Part shown: piece after piece, positions 16,095 to 25,179 of the stretch
Numbering within the stretch: the first letter of the stretch is position 1
Layout: the number at the start of each line of letters is the position of its first letter
From: Rubricoccus sp963708165
Lineage (GTDB): Bacteria > Bacteroidota > Rhodothermia > Rhodothermales > Rubricoccaceae
Assembly (NCBI GenBank): GCA_963708165.1
Contig: OY970187.1
Coordinates: 248,001 to 312,000, forward strand
Direction: 5' to 3'
Length of the DNA: 64,000 nt
Made by a program: the position numbers and the translations under genes
The notes under the pieces: model-generated
Told to the model about the DNA's origin: nothing
Seen by the model: only the letters and a program-made list of their open reading frames with translations
Database searches by the model: none

Positions 16095-17689
16095 AAGTCC
16101 TTCGCGTCTGGAATCAGCGTGTCGAGGACGCGAGCCGAGGAGAGCACGCCCGGCATTCCCGCTCCAGGGTGCGTGCCCGCACCGACGAGGAACAGGCCCT
16201 CCACGTCCTCCGACTTGTTGTGCGGGCGGAAGTAGGCGCTCTGCGTGAGCTGCGGCTGAATGGAGAACGCCGCGCCCTTGAGCGAGAGGTAGTCCTCCTC
16301 GAACTCTTTGGGCGTGAGCGCGAGCGATGCGGTGACGTGCTCGGAGAGACCTGGTAGCACAGTCTTCTCCAAGTACGCCTCCACGGCCTGGCGGTACTTC
16401 TCGGTGTGCTTCGTCCAGTCCGTGCCACTCTCAAGGTGCGGGACGGGCGAGAGGACGTAGAAGCTGTCGTGGCCGGGAGGGGCCATGTTCGGATCGGTCG
16501 CGCTGGGGCGGTGGAGGTAGAGCGAGAAGTCGTCGGCGAGCTTGAAATTGTCGAAGATGTCGTCTAGAAGCGCCTTGTATCGGGGGCCCAGGAGGATGGT
16601 GTGATGCGCCACATCGTCGTAGGTCTTGTCGGTCCCGAAGTACCAGACGAAGAGGCTCATGGACAGCTTGGTCTTGTCCACCTTCTTGTCCGTCCACTTC
16701 TTGCGGTGCTGCGGCGCGACGAGGTGCTTGTAGGTCCACGCCGCGTCGGCGTTGCTGACCACCATGTCGGCGTCGATGTGCTCGCCAGAGGCCAAACGCA
16801 CGCCGGTCGCGCGAGCTTTGGAGCCTCTGGCGCCAGAGGCGGCCTCGGCGGTGATCTCCTCCACGGTCTCGCCGAGGCGGAACGTGCCGCCCATGCGCTC
16901 GATGAGATCCGCGATGCCGCGGACCATCGCGCCCGTCCCGCCCATGGCGTACCACACGCCCCAGTGGCGCTCCAGGTACGCGATGAGCGCGTAGATGCTC
17001 GTCGTGGAGAACGGGTTGCCGCCCACGAGCAGCGGGTGGAAGCTGAAGACTTGGCGCAGCCGCTTGTCCTTGAAGTACTTCGCGACGAGGCCGTAGACCG
17101 TCCGGTGGCTTTCTAGAAGCACCATGCTCGGGATGATCTTCGCCATGTCGGCGAAGTTGCCGAACGGCACGTGGCCCAGTTCGAGAAACCCGGTCTCGAA
17201 GATCGCCTCACTCTTTTTCAGGAAGCGGCGGTAGCCCGCCACGTCGTCCGGGTTGAACCGCGCGATCTCTTTTTCCATCGCGTCCTGATCGCCGGTGTAC
17301 TCGAACACCTCGCCGTCGTCGAAGCGAATGCGGTAGAACGGCGTGGTCGGCACCATCTCGACATGGTCCTCGCGCCTCTCGCCCGCAATCTCCCAGAGCT
17401 CGTCGAAGAGGAATGGCGCCGTGATGAGCGTCGGCCCCATGTCGAAGACGTACTCTCCCCCTTCGCCCTGTACGCGCGAGACGCGGGCGCGCCCGCCGGG
17501 CTGGTCCAGTTTGTCCACAATGGTCACCTTGTAGCCTCTGGCGAGAAGGCGTACAGCCGCTGCGAGGCCACCGAAACCTGCGCCGATGACGACGACGTGT
17601 GGCGCGTCGAGGCCGGCCAACGTGGGCTTGGAAGAAGTATTGAGGCTCGCATCTTTGCGTGTGGCGAGCGTGCGGATCCAGGAGGGCAT
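16061..17689 (-). CDS. crtI: phytoene desaturase family FAD oxidoreductase (CrtI-type)
   Basis: CrtI-type enzymes desaturate phytoene towards lycopene using FAD, in the membrane. The 542-residue protein has the dinucleotide-binding motif VVVIGAGFGGLAAAVRLLARG after an N-terminal extension of about 30 residues, then KLDQPGGRA and FDMGPTLIT. The bacterial desaturase signature is near the C-terminus as GLFLVGAGTHPGAGMPGVLSSARV. No crtB lies next to it, so the rest of carotenoid synthesis is elsewhere. CrtN/CrtO-like relatives cannot be excluded on sequence alone. A motif-coded insert (AASGARGSKARA) sits in a variable loop near residue 285. Pigmentation fits a pink or red Rhodothermota. Confidence 0.92.
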   Translation of the reverse strand: MPSWIRTLATRKDASLNTSSKPTLAGLDAPHVVVIGAGFGGLAAAVRLLARGYKVTIVDKLDQPGGRARVSRVQGEGGEYVFDMGPTLITAPFLFDELWEIAGERREDHVEMVPTTPFYRIRFDDGEVFEYTGDQDAMEKEIARFNPDDVAGYRRFLKKSEAIFETGFLELGHVPFGNFADMAKIIPSMVLLESHRTVYGLVAKYFKDKRLRQVFSFHPLLVGGNPFSTTSIYALIAYLERHWGVWYAMGGTGAMVRGIADLIERMGGTFRLGETVEEITAEAASGARGSKARATGVRLASGEHIDADMVVSNADAAWTYKHLVAPQHRKKWTDKKVDKTKLSMSLFVWYFGTDKTYDDVAHHTILLGPRYKALLDDIFDNFKLADDFSLYLHRPSATDPNMAPPGHDSFYVLSPVPHLESGTDWTKHTEKYRQAVEAYLEKTVLPGLSEHVTASLALTPKEFEEDYLSLKGAAFSIQPQLTQSAYFRPHNKSEDVEGLFLVGAGTHPGAGMPGVLSSARVLDTLIPDAKDFERQRPAPLAA

Positions 17690-17954
17690 CGGAGGAGGTT
17701 TCAGTCTGGAGTGAAAGTCGAAAGCGGCTACCCCTCGCCTCTGGCGGCGTTCCCTCAGAGCACGCGGCGTGAGAGCAGAGTGGACGCGTGCGAGAGGGAG
17801 AGCGTCGCCAGAGGCCTCTGCTGGCGTTCAGTCCCGCGCCCTGTGTGAGACTTGTGGGGAGCATAGACCAAGCTCTGCATAAGCAGACGAGAGCCGGGAC
17901 CTGTTGCGTTGCGGCGTGAGTGTCTTCCCCACCCACATCCCCACCCCCCTTCTT
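17690..17954. other. intergenic region between divergent crtI and fasciclin genes
   Basis: These 265 bp should contain both promoters. A tail-to-tail decamer pair sits near 17805-17822 and a single copy near 17738. I see no convincing promoter element or small ORF. Confidence 0.4.
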
Positions 17955-18473
17955 ATGAAGTATCTCTCCCTTTTCGCGCTCGTTTTTGCGCTTGGCCTCA
18001 CCGCCTGCGACTCGACCGATCCAGAAGCATCCAGTTCAACCATCACCGAGGCCGTCGTCGCAGACGCCGACCTCAGCATCCTTGAGCAGGCCGTTATCGC
18101 GGCAGGTCTTGACGACGCCCTCAACGACGAGGACGAAGAGTACACCGTCTTCGCACCGACCAACGCGGCATTCGCCGCAGCCCTGACGGCGCTTGACATC
18201 ACAGCCGAGGAACTCCTCGCTCGCGAAGACCTCGCGTCCATCCTCCAGCTGCACGTAATCTTCAGCCGCGACCTTGAGGCCAACGACCTCCAAGACGGCG
18301 ACACGATCGAGACGCTGAACGGACAGACGTTGACGATCGTCGTCAGCGGCAGCCGCATCGGCCTCGACACCGAGGACGCTGGCAGCACCCCGAACGCGTT
18401 CGTGACGACGGCAGACATCCGTGTCTCCAATGGCGTCGTCCACAAGATCGACTCCGTGCTGCTTCCCAACTAG
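17955..18473 (+). CDS. fasciclin-domain lipoprotein
   Basis: The 172-residue protein starts at the ATG at 17955 and has a lipoprotein signal with lipobox LTAC (Cys18) and an acidic linker. It then has a single fasciclin (FAS1) domain: EYTVFAPTNAAFAAAL (FAS1 H1 box) and NGVVHKIDSVLLPN (H2 box). FAS1 domains mediate adhesion or protein-protein contacts at the surface. The acidic composition and absence of decamers within the coding region are unlike its neighbours. The stop is followed by a decamer and then a strong rho-independent terminator. Confidence 0.9.
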   Translation: MKYLSLFALVFALGLTACDSTDPEASSSTITEAVVADADLSILEQAVIAAGLDDALNDEDEEYTVFAPTNAAFAAALTALDITAEELLAREDLASILQLHVIFSRDLEANDLQDGDTIETLNGQTLTIVVSGSRIGLDTEDAGSTPNAFVTTADIRVSNGVVHKIDSVLLPN

Positions 18474-18510
18474 CACTGCCGAGTTGCTGCCTCTGGCGGC
18501 ACGATCTGAG

Positions 18511-18541
18511 CGGCGGCTCTCTTCGGAGGGTCGCCGTTTTT
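18511..18541 (+). terminator. rho-independent terminator of the fasciclin gene
   Basis: An 11-bp GC-rich stem closed by a C(TTCG)G tetraloop is followed by a run of five T. It is the clearest intrinsic terminator in the window and lies 38 bp after the fasciclin stop. Confidence 0.85.
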
Positions 18542-18545
18542 CGTG

Positions 18546-18563
18546 GCCTCTGGCGCCAGAGGC
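18546..18563. repeat. decamer dyad after the fasciclin terminator
   Basis: A perfect GCCTCTGGCGCCAGAGGC palindrome lies immediately after the intrinsic terminator. Another copy lies at 18881-18898. Confidence 0.5.
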
Positions 18564-18578
18564 CTGTCGGGAGATCGC

Positions 18579-18779
18579 GGTGGTGCGTGGCTACCCCCGC
18601 TTCGCTCGCCCGTTGGTCGCGAAGCTGTCCCCCTCGGAGAGGGGGACAATTTCCATCTCGGTCGTCTGCTGAAGGGACGAGTCGGCCTCTGGTGACGTGA
18701 GGATGCGAGATACGGATTGTCCCCCTTGACAAGGGGGACAGCTTTGAGACCGAAGGGGAGCAAAGCGGGGGGTCCTGCC
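18579..18779. repeat. ~200-bp inverted-repeat element, copy 1
   Basis: The element has two related arms in opposite orientation, each with an outer CCCCCGCTT-type block, a GAAGCTGTCCCCCTC block and an inner short hairpin (GTCCCCC then GGGGGAC). About 55 bp separate the arms. Copy 2 is at 33365-33564 and a partial copy at 24545-24702. No transposase or ORF is inside. It resembles a REPIN or non-autonomous MITE-like element. Confidence 0.7.
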
Positions 18780-19007
18780 CGAGCGCGGCATCTCGCCAGA
18801 GGCCTCTGGCGCCGAGAAAGGCGGACACCACGCGTGGCGTCTCTAGGGGAGCACGGAGCGACGCAGCTGTAGAGGCACACGCCTCTGGCGCCAGAGGCTG
18901 TTTCTTCCGCCGCGCCGACTCGCCACTAGCCCACCCTCTTGTGGATAACCGCCTCTGGCGAGACGTGTGCTAAACATGGATCTTGCAGCGCGCCCTCCCC
19001 CCTGCTG

Positions 19008-22000
19008 ATGTCCGAGTTCTGCCACCTTCACTGCCACACCCAGTACAGCCTCTTGGACGGCGCGGCGCAGATCGGGCAGCTCATCACGCGGGCGGCGGAG
19101 ATGGAGGTGCCGGCGCTTGCAATAACGGATCACGGGAATCTGTACGGCGTCCCGGAGTTTTACATCAAGGCGCGCAAGGCAGGCGTGCAGCCGATCATCG
19201 GGTGTGAGTTCTACCTCACGCCGAGCGGGATGGCGGACAAATCGGACCGCACGCGGTACCACCAGGTGCTGCTCGCGAAGAACATGGCGGGGTACCGCAA
19301 CCTCATCAAGCTGGCCTCGCTCGCCAACACGGAGGGCTACTACTACAAGCCGAGGATCGACCGCCAGAAGCTGCGCGAGCACTCGGAGGGGCTCATCGCG
19401 ACGACGTGCTGCCTGCAGGGCGAGGTGCTGCAGGCGATCCTCAAGAAGGACGAGGACGAGGCGCGCAAGGTGTTCGAGGACTACCTCGACATCTTCGGGG
19501 ACGACTACTACATCGAGGTCCAGGACCACGCGATCCCGGAGCAGCGGAAGTGCAACGCGGTGCTGCAGCGCTGGGCGAAGGAGTACGGCGTGACGGTCAT
19601 CGCGACCAACGACGTGCACTACGTCTACCAGGAGGACGCCGAGGCGCAGGACGTGCTGCTGTGCTTGCAGACCGGAAAGGACCTGCACGACCCGAACCGG
19701 ATGCGGTTCGAGAACGACCAGTTCTACCTCAAGAGCCAGGCGGAGATGAAGCACGCCTACCTCGACAGCGTGGGCGAGGGCGTGTTCGAAAGCGAGATGC
19801 TGGTCGACAACGCGCTCACGGCCACGCGCGAGATCGCGGACAAGTGCAAGCTGGAGCTGCCGATGGGCGAGCTGCTCATGCCGCACTTCCCGATCCCGAG
19901 CGAGCACGACGGGCCGGACGCGTTCCTGAAGTTCTTGAGCTACGAGGGCGCCAGAGGCCGCTACAACGGCGTGGTCCCGGAGCCCGTCCGCGAGAGGCTG
20001 GATTTTGAGCTGGGCGTGATCCAGACGATGGGCTACGCGGGCTACTTCCTCATCACGCAGGACTTCACGACGGCGGCGCGCGACATGGGCGTGAGCGTGG
20101 GGCCGGGCCGTGGCTCGGCGGCGGGAAGCCTGGTGGCGTACGCGCTGGGCATCACCAACATCGACCCGCTGCACTACGACCTGCTCTTCGAGCGCTTCCT
20201 CAACCCGGAGCGCGTCTCGATGCCGGATATCGACATCGACTTCGACGACCGCGGGCGCGGCAAGGTGATCGACTACGTGGTCGAGAAGTACGGGCGCGAG
20301 TCGGTCTGCCAGATCGTGACGTTCGGGACGATGGGCTCCAAGTCGGTCATTCGCGACGTGAGCCGCGTGATGGGCGTGCCTCTGGCGGAGGCCGACCGGA
20401 TCGCGAAGCTGGTGCCGGACGGCGTCAAGGTGTCTCTGGCGGACGCCAAGGAGCAGGTGCAGCGAGTTCGCGAGCCTGTACCGGAGCGAGGACCCGCAGA
20501 TCCGCAAGCTGATGCACTACGCGACGGTCCTGGAAGGCTCGGCGCGGCACACGGGCATCCACGCCGCTGGCGTCATCATCGCGCCCGGCGACGTGAGCGA
20601 CTACGTGCCCGTGGCCGTGCAGAAGGGCAAATGCGGCGCGCCAGATGCCGTCGTGACGCAGTACGACGGCAAGTGGATCGAGGAGTTCGGGCTGCTCAAG
20701 ATGGACTTCCTGGGGCTGAAGACGCTCACGATCCTGGACGACGCCCTCGCGCTCATCAAAGAGAACCACGGCGTGGAGATCGATCTGGATGCGATCCCGC
20801 TGGACGACCCGGACACGTACCGGCTGTTCCAGCGCGGCGACACGGTCGCCATTTTCCAGTTCGAGTCCTCGGGCATGCGCGAGTGGATGCGCAAGCTCAA
20901 GCCGACGAGCCTGGACGACCTGATCGCGATGAACGCGCTCTACCGGCCCGGCCCGATGGACCTCATCCCGGACTACATCGACCGCAAGCACGGCAAGGAG
21001 GTCGTGGAGTACCCGCACGAGATGCTGCGCGGGATTCTGGAGCCGACCTACGGGATTCCGGTCTACCAGGAGCAGGTGATGCAGATGGCGCAGGTCATGG
21101 GCGGCTTCAGCCTGGGCGGCGCCGACCTCTTGCGCCGCGCGATGGGCAAGAAGGACCACGCGAAGATGGCGATGGAGAAAGAGAAGTTCGTGGAGGGCGC
21201 GGGCGAGAAAGGCGTGGACGAAGCCAAGGCCGTCGAGGTGTTCGACATGATGGCGAAGTTCGCGGGCTACGGTTTCAACAAGAGCCACTCGGCGGCCTAC
21301 TCGGTCGTGGCGTACCAGACGGCGTACCTCAAGGCGCACTACCCGGCGGAGTTCATGGCGGCCGTGATGACGACGGAAATGTCGGATTCGTCCAAGATGG
21401 CCATTGCGCTGGAGGCGACGCGGCAGGCGGGCATCGACATCTTACCGCCGTGCGTGAACCGGAGCAGCGCGTACTTCAACGTGGAGAACGGCGCGTGCCG
21501 GTTCGGCCTGGGCGCGATCAAGGGCGTCGGGCTGGGCGCGATCGAGTCGCTTCTGGACGCTCGCGAGAAGGCCGGTGGCGCGTTCGAGGACTTGTTCGAG
21601 ATGGTGCGCGACCTGGACCTGCGGACGGTGGGCAAGAAGACCATCGAGGCGCTGGCGCAGGCGGGGGCGCTGGACATGTTCGAGGGGCACCGGGCGCAGC
21701 TCGCGGAGGCGGTGCCTCTGGCGTGGCAGTACGCGCAGAAGCATCAGGCGGATACGGCGGCGGGCCAGAACAGCCTGTTCGGCGGGCGACGCGGGCGGCG
21801 TGAGCCAGTTCGTGCCGCAGCTTCCGCACATGGAGCCGTGGGGCAAGGGCGAGGCGCTGCGCTACGAGCGCGACCTGATGGGCTTTTACGTCTCGGGCCA
21901 CCCGCTGGACGACTACGCGGCGGAGGCCAAGGCGTTTGCGAGCGTGAGCCTGAACGACACCGAGCGCGTGCCGCACGAGAGCGACCAGACGATCTGCGGC

Positions 22001-22490
22001 ATCCTGACCTCCATCGACCGGAAGACGACCAAGAGCGGGCGGCCCATCGCGTTCCTCACCGTGGAGGACACGGGCGGCGCGTGCGAGGTGGTCTGCTTCG
22101 CGCAGACGCTGGAGCGCTTCGGGCACCTGCTGGAGCAGGACATGCCGATGCTGGTGCGCGGCAAGGCGGAGACCTCGCGCGGCGACCTGAAGCTGATCGC
22201 CAAGGAGGTGCTGCCCATGTGGCGCGTGCGCGAGCAGCTGGTGCAGGCCATCACGCTCAAGATCGACGCCTCTGGCGTGACGCCAGAGGCCATCGACGAG
22301 CTGGCGGCGCTGTGCGCGGAGCACAAGGGGACGAAGAAGCTGTACCTGGAGGTGGAGCACCGGGACCTCCCCCGCCCCGTCCGGCTCCACGCGCGGACGG
22401 CGGTGGTGGATTTGACGCCGGACTTGATGAAGGGGCTGCACGCGGTTGATTGGGCGCGAGCAGATCGTACTCGAAACCGAGGCGGTTTAG
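19008..22490 (+). CDS. dnaE: DNA polymerase III alpha subunit (reading frame broken by three single-base shifts)
   Basis: DnaE is the replicative polymerase catalytic subunit. Three consecutive frames encode one continuous product: PHP domain first (SEFCHLHCHTQYSLLDGAAQIG), then the polymerase core with GPGRGSAAGSLVAYALGI and PDIDIDFDDRGR, the finger region GGFSLGGADLLRRAMGKK, helix-hairpin-helix (AIKGVGLGAIESLL), and a C-terminal OB fold (ICGILTSIDRKTTKSGRPIAFLTVEDTGG). Shifts of one extra base are needed near 20463, 21786 and 22450. With all three removed the product is 1159 residues, the usual DnaE length, and ends VLETEAV directly before a decamer dyad. Such a gene cannot be lost, so assembly indels are more likely than a pseudogene. 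The ATG at 19008 is preferred to earlier in-frame codons. Confidence 0.93.
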
Positions 22491-22507
22491 CCTCTGGCGC
22501 CAGAGGC
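22490..22507. terminator. decamer dyad after dnaE
   Basis: A perfect GCCTCTGGCGCCAGAGGC palindrome starts at the last base of the restored dnaE stop (TAG 22488-22490). Its position supports the corrected reading frame. Confidence 0.5.
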
Positions 22508-22758
22508 TCAATCGTTTGTATTTGCGAGTTTCTACCTCCTTCTCCTCCTAGTGGACTTAGTGTCAACCGGTCGAATTGCCTTTACGAAGCTGGTACCACG
22601 TCCTCTCTCGCTTTAAAAAGCAAGTCCTGTTCCGACAGTGCAGAACGACCCTGTCGTCTGTTATCTCCGGACCTGACTCTTGATATTAGCAATGACGCCA
22701 AACTTACTGGATCTTTACTTGGATCCAGGACCGAGTGAACACTACGAGAGCCAAAATC

Positions 22759-23169
22759 CTATCCAGTTCTCAGATCTACGATTCTGAAAGCAACCTCCAC
22801 AACAGCCGTGGGATTATCCGAATTCATAGCGCTATTCACAACCCCTCCCGTAAACAACGCCATGCTCTCGCACGTCGCCAACGATGATAGCATCAGCCCC
22901 ACGAATTGGCCGCCAAGACTCGCTTCGCAAATTATCATTGTAATATCTTCTAATGCTCTCCAAATATCTAGGATCAACGAGAACAAATAAATCGCTCTGA
23001 GATATAGCTTGCCTAAGATCTTTTCTATTTCATCGCTGTATCTACCGCCAAAGTCCCCTACGACGATTTGTACCACATCACGTACAGGGAGGATGTCCAC
23101 TGCCTGACCCGTGGAGACACACGAGCCTAAAGGGCAGGAGAGGAACACTAGATGATGGATGAATTTCAT
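22759..23169 (-). CDS. hypothetical small membrane protein in the low-GC island
   Basis: I use the ATG at 23169 (MKFIHHLVFLSCPLG), giving 136 residues; an upstream start at 23298 would add a basic Cys/Trp-rich leader that looks unlikely. Hydrophobic stretches at about residues 55-70 (LRAIYLFSLILDIW) and 80-110 suggest membrane association. No family is recognised. It is divergent from the ORF at 23202 with 32 bp between, which would make a compact two-gene unit. Composition matches the island rather than the host. The opposite strand has only short frames here. Confidence 0.35.
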   Translation of the reverse strand: MKFIHHLVFLSCPLGSCVSTGQAVDILPVRDVVQIVVGDFGGRYSDEIEKILGKLYLRAIYLFSLILDIWRALEDITMIICEASLGGQFVGLMLSSLATCESMALFTGGVVNSAMNSDNPTAVVEVAFRIVDLRTG

Positions 23170-23201
23170 AGCTTTCGGTTGAACGCATCTCCAATCAAGA
23201 C

Positions 23202-23812
23202 ATGAGCGTCTCCAAAGAAAATATCGAAGTGGGCACGAAACTTCAAAAGACTGCTCCTCACTCTGCCCCCTTGTTTGTTCTGCTTTTGGCTTGCTCATTG
23301 AGCCTTGCCTCTCCTTCTGTGGCTGCCGTCGCGCCTGACGCCCCGGTCACACTGACGCTGGTTGATCACGAAGTACGCCAGCAGGAAGGTCAGTTCTTCT
23401 TTCTTGCTCTCTTTCTGAGAGGGCTTGGACGCTGGGCGGTTAAGGAGGCAGTAGGGGTAGCCTTGGATAGAGCATGGCTCAGTAGAAATATTCAGACGCA
23501 GAGTTAGAAGCGCGCACAAATGCGCATGCCAGACGGGTAGTACGTCGTGCAAAAAGACTTCTCCAAAACGAGAGAATGTCTGACCAAGAAGTTAGAGATG
23601 CTATGATTGAAGCTGGTATTAACAGGGAAAGTATGGATAAAATTGCAGCATCACTAATCGATATGGACGATAATCCCGAAAGACAATGGCGCGAGCTTCG
23701 CGAGCTTGAGCAGGACCTAGACATTGTGGAAGACGCAATAGAAGACTCAGAAGACAGAGATTGGCTGAGGTGTCGGCGCAAGCTAAGACAGTGCCCCAAA
23801 TGCGCATGTTAA
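23202..23812 (+). CDS. hypothetical exported protein, possibly one gene split by a one-base deletion
   Basis: The first frame (23202-23507, 101 residues) has a signal-like hydrophobic segment at residues 24-42 with possible cleavage after PSVAAVA. A second hydrophobic patch (FFFLALFLRGLGRWAVKEAV) follows. The second frame (ATG at 23576, open from about 23489, ending 23812) encodes a charged helical region ending RKLRQCPKCAC. Adding one base near 23490 joins the two as SRKYSDAELEARTNAHARRVVRRAK and gives 203 residues. Whether they are one gene or two is uncertain. No homologous family is recognised. A small exported helical protein with a Cys-rich tail is all that can be said. Confidence 0.4.
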
Positions 23813-23854
23813 AAGCTATATCTTGAGCGTCTGACAACTGCAACTCAGACAAGA

Positions 23855-23872
23855 GCCTCTGGCGCCAGAGGC
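23855..23872. terminator. decamer dyad closing the low-GC island
   Basis: A perfect GCCTCTGGCGCCAGAGGC palindrome lies 43 bp after the island ORF and 34 bp before the GreA-like gene. The island is thus bracketed by two identical dyads (22490 and 23855). Confidence 0.5.
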
Positions 23873-23905
23873 GAACGAAGTGGCACCCCGCGCGTAGTCT
23901 CTCAC

Positions 23906-24413
23906 ATGAGCCGAGGATTTAAGAAGGAGGAAGCCCCCGAGGACCCCATCGTGGTCCCCCCGCGCGCCCCGCTGCCCGCGGGCGTCCCCAACTACGTCAC
24001 CCCGCGCGGCGAGCGCCTCTTGCGCGAGGAGAAGGCCGCGCTGGAGGACGAGCGCTCCGCGTTGGCCTCTGGCGGCATGGAGGAGACGGAGCGCAAGCGG
24101 CAGATGACGGCGCTGGGCGAGCGGCTCCAGTTGCTGATGCAGCGGCTCGCGCAGACGCAGGTGGTGGACCCGTCGCGCCAGAGGCCCGAGGTGGCGCGCT
24201 TCGGCGCGCGCGTGGTGCTTGCAGGCGGAGGACGGGGGCGAGCGCGCCTTCCAGATCGTCGGCGTGGACGAGGCGGATGTCGCCAGAGGCCGGGTGGCGT
24301 TTACGTCGCCGATTGCGCGGGCGGTCTCGGGGAAGGCGGTGGGGGATGCGGTGGTGTTGGGGACGGCCTCTGGCGATGAGCATCTGGTGGTGCTGAGCGT
24401 GGAGTACGCGTAG
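23906..24413 (+). CDS. GreA/GreB-family transcription factor (one-base shift inside)
   Basis: Gre factors rescue backtracked RNA polymerase by stimulating transcript cleavage. The first frame encodes a helical hairpin (TPRGERLLREEKAALEDERSALASGG to LMQRLAQTQVV) as in the Gre N-terminal coiled coil. The second encodes the C-terminal FKBP-like domain (FQIVGVDEADVARGRVAFTSPIARAVSGKAVGDAVVL). One extra base near 24222 separates them; removing it gives 168 residues. The hairpin tip lacks the clear acidic pair I would expect in GreA, so it may be a Gre-like regulator (Rnk/GreB-like). A decamer dyad follows the stop. Confidence 0.8.
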
Positions 24414-24430
24414 CCTCTGGCGCCAGAGGC
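24413..24430. terminator. decamer dyad after the Gre-like gene
   Basis: A perfect GCCTCTGGCGCCAGAGGC palindrome starts at the last base of the stop codon. No T-run follows. Confidence 0.45.
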
Positions 24431-24544
24431 GGTGGGTGGGATGTGCGGCTGGCTGGGAGTACCCCCCGAGAACGCTCTGGCTGTGCTCGGGTCGTGCGAC
24501 AGAGGCTGGGCGGGGTGCCGCGCGCTGTGTGAGGATTCGGGGTC

Positions 24545-24702
24545 GCGTTCTCTGTCCCCCTTGTCAAGGGGGACAATCCACATCGAGGTCGTGGAGGAGA
24601 TCGAGACGGCGCGGTATCTCGCCAGAGGCTCCGTCGGAATTGTCCCCCTCAACGAGGGGGACAGGTTTGAGACCGAAGGGGAGCAAACCGGGGGGTCCTA
24701 CC
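24545..24702. repeat. inverted-repeat element, partial copy 3
   Basis: The inner hairpins and the right outer arm (GACCGAAGGGGAGCAAA then GGGGGGTCC) match copies 1 and 2, but the left outer block is missing. A decamer lies between the arms near 24630. It occupies most of the 365-bp gap 24414-24778, in which I see no gene. Confidence 0.65.
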
Positions 24703-24778
24703 GAGCAGAGGAGGCCTGGCAGAGCGCGGTGTCAGACCTAAGCCTCTGGCGTGTCTATGTCCTCTCTCCCCTACCGAG

Positions 24779-25170
24779 ATGTTCAACCCGAAGTGGCAGA
24801 AGCCGCACCGCAAGAGGCTCCGCAACGAGAGCACGTCCGCGGAGTCAACACTCTGGCTCGCGCTCAAAAACAGACAACTCGCGGGGCTCCGCTGGCGACG
24901 GCAGCACGGCATCGGCCCGTACATCGTGGACTTCTACTGCCCGAGCGCGAAGCTGGCGGTGGAGCTAGACGGCGCCGTCCACGACGCGCCAGAGGCGCGG
25001 CACTACGACGACGGGCGCGGCACCTGCAAGCCTCTGGCGTGCGCGTGCTGCGATTCGAGAACCGCGTCATCTTCGAGCACCCAGACGACGTGCTCACCGC
25101 GATCCGCGAGGCCGCGTCGGTGGTCCCGCCAGAAGCCCCGGAGGGCTGCGCCTCTGGCGACGGGCGGTAG
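24779..25170 (+). CDS. DUF559 endonuclease-like protein (one-base shift inside)
   Basis: DUF559 proteins are small restriction-endonuclease-fold proteins of uncertain role, often solitary. The first frame has NPKWQKPHRKRLRNESTSAES, WLALKNRQLAGLRWRRQHGIG and YIVDFYCPSAKLAVELDGAVH, matching the family core with the acidic D-x-x-C and ELDG motif. The second frame continues SGVRVLRFENRVIFEHPDDVLTAI. One missing base near 25018 separates them; restoring it gives 130 residues, a usual family length. Real decay is plausible since the gene is dispensable, but many other genes here need similar one-base corrections. Confidence 0.75.
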
Positions 25171-25179
25171 CGCCAGAGG

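Larger units (their letters stand above)
18474..19007. other. intergenic region before dnaE
   Basis: This 534-bp stretch holds the fasciclin terminator, two decamer dyads, a tail-to-tail decamer pair near 18795 and one ~200-bp inverted-repeat element. No gene is supported here. Confidence 0.6.
22508..23854. other. lower-GC, decamer-free island
   Basis: From just after the dnaE dyad to just before the dyad at 23855 there is no copy of the CCTCTGGC core on either strand, and base composition is visibly richer in A and T than the flanks. It contains two or three small unknown ORFs. Nothing resembling an integrase, transposase or att site is visible. About 270 bp at 22491-22758 appear to be non-coding. 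Horizontal acquisition is inferred. Confidence 0.65.

Noticed and set aside
20455..20470. Programmed +1 frameshifting as the explanation for dnaE
   Set aside because: The three sites share no common slippery sequence or stop codon, and unrelated genes in the window show the same type of indel in both directions. Assembly error is simpler.
18843..20507. Minus-strand 554-residue frame
   Set aside because: Antisense to dnaE; His/Arg/Val-rich with no domain, whereas the plus strand is clearly a PHP-polymerase.
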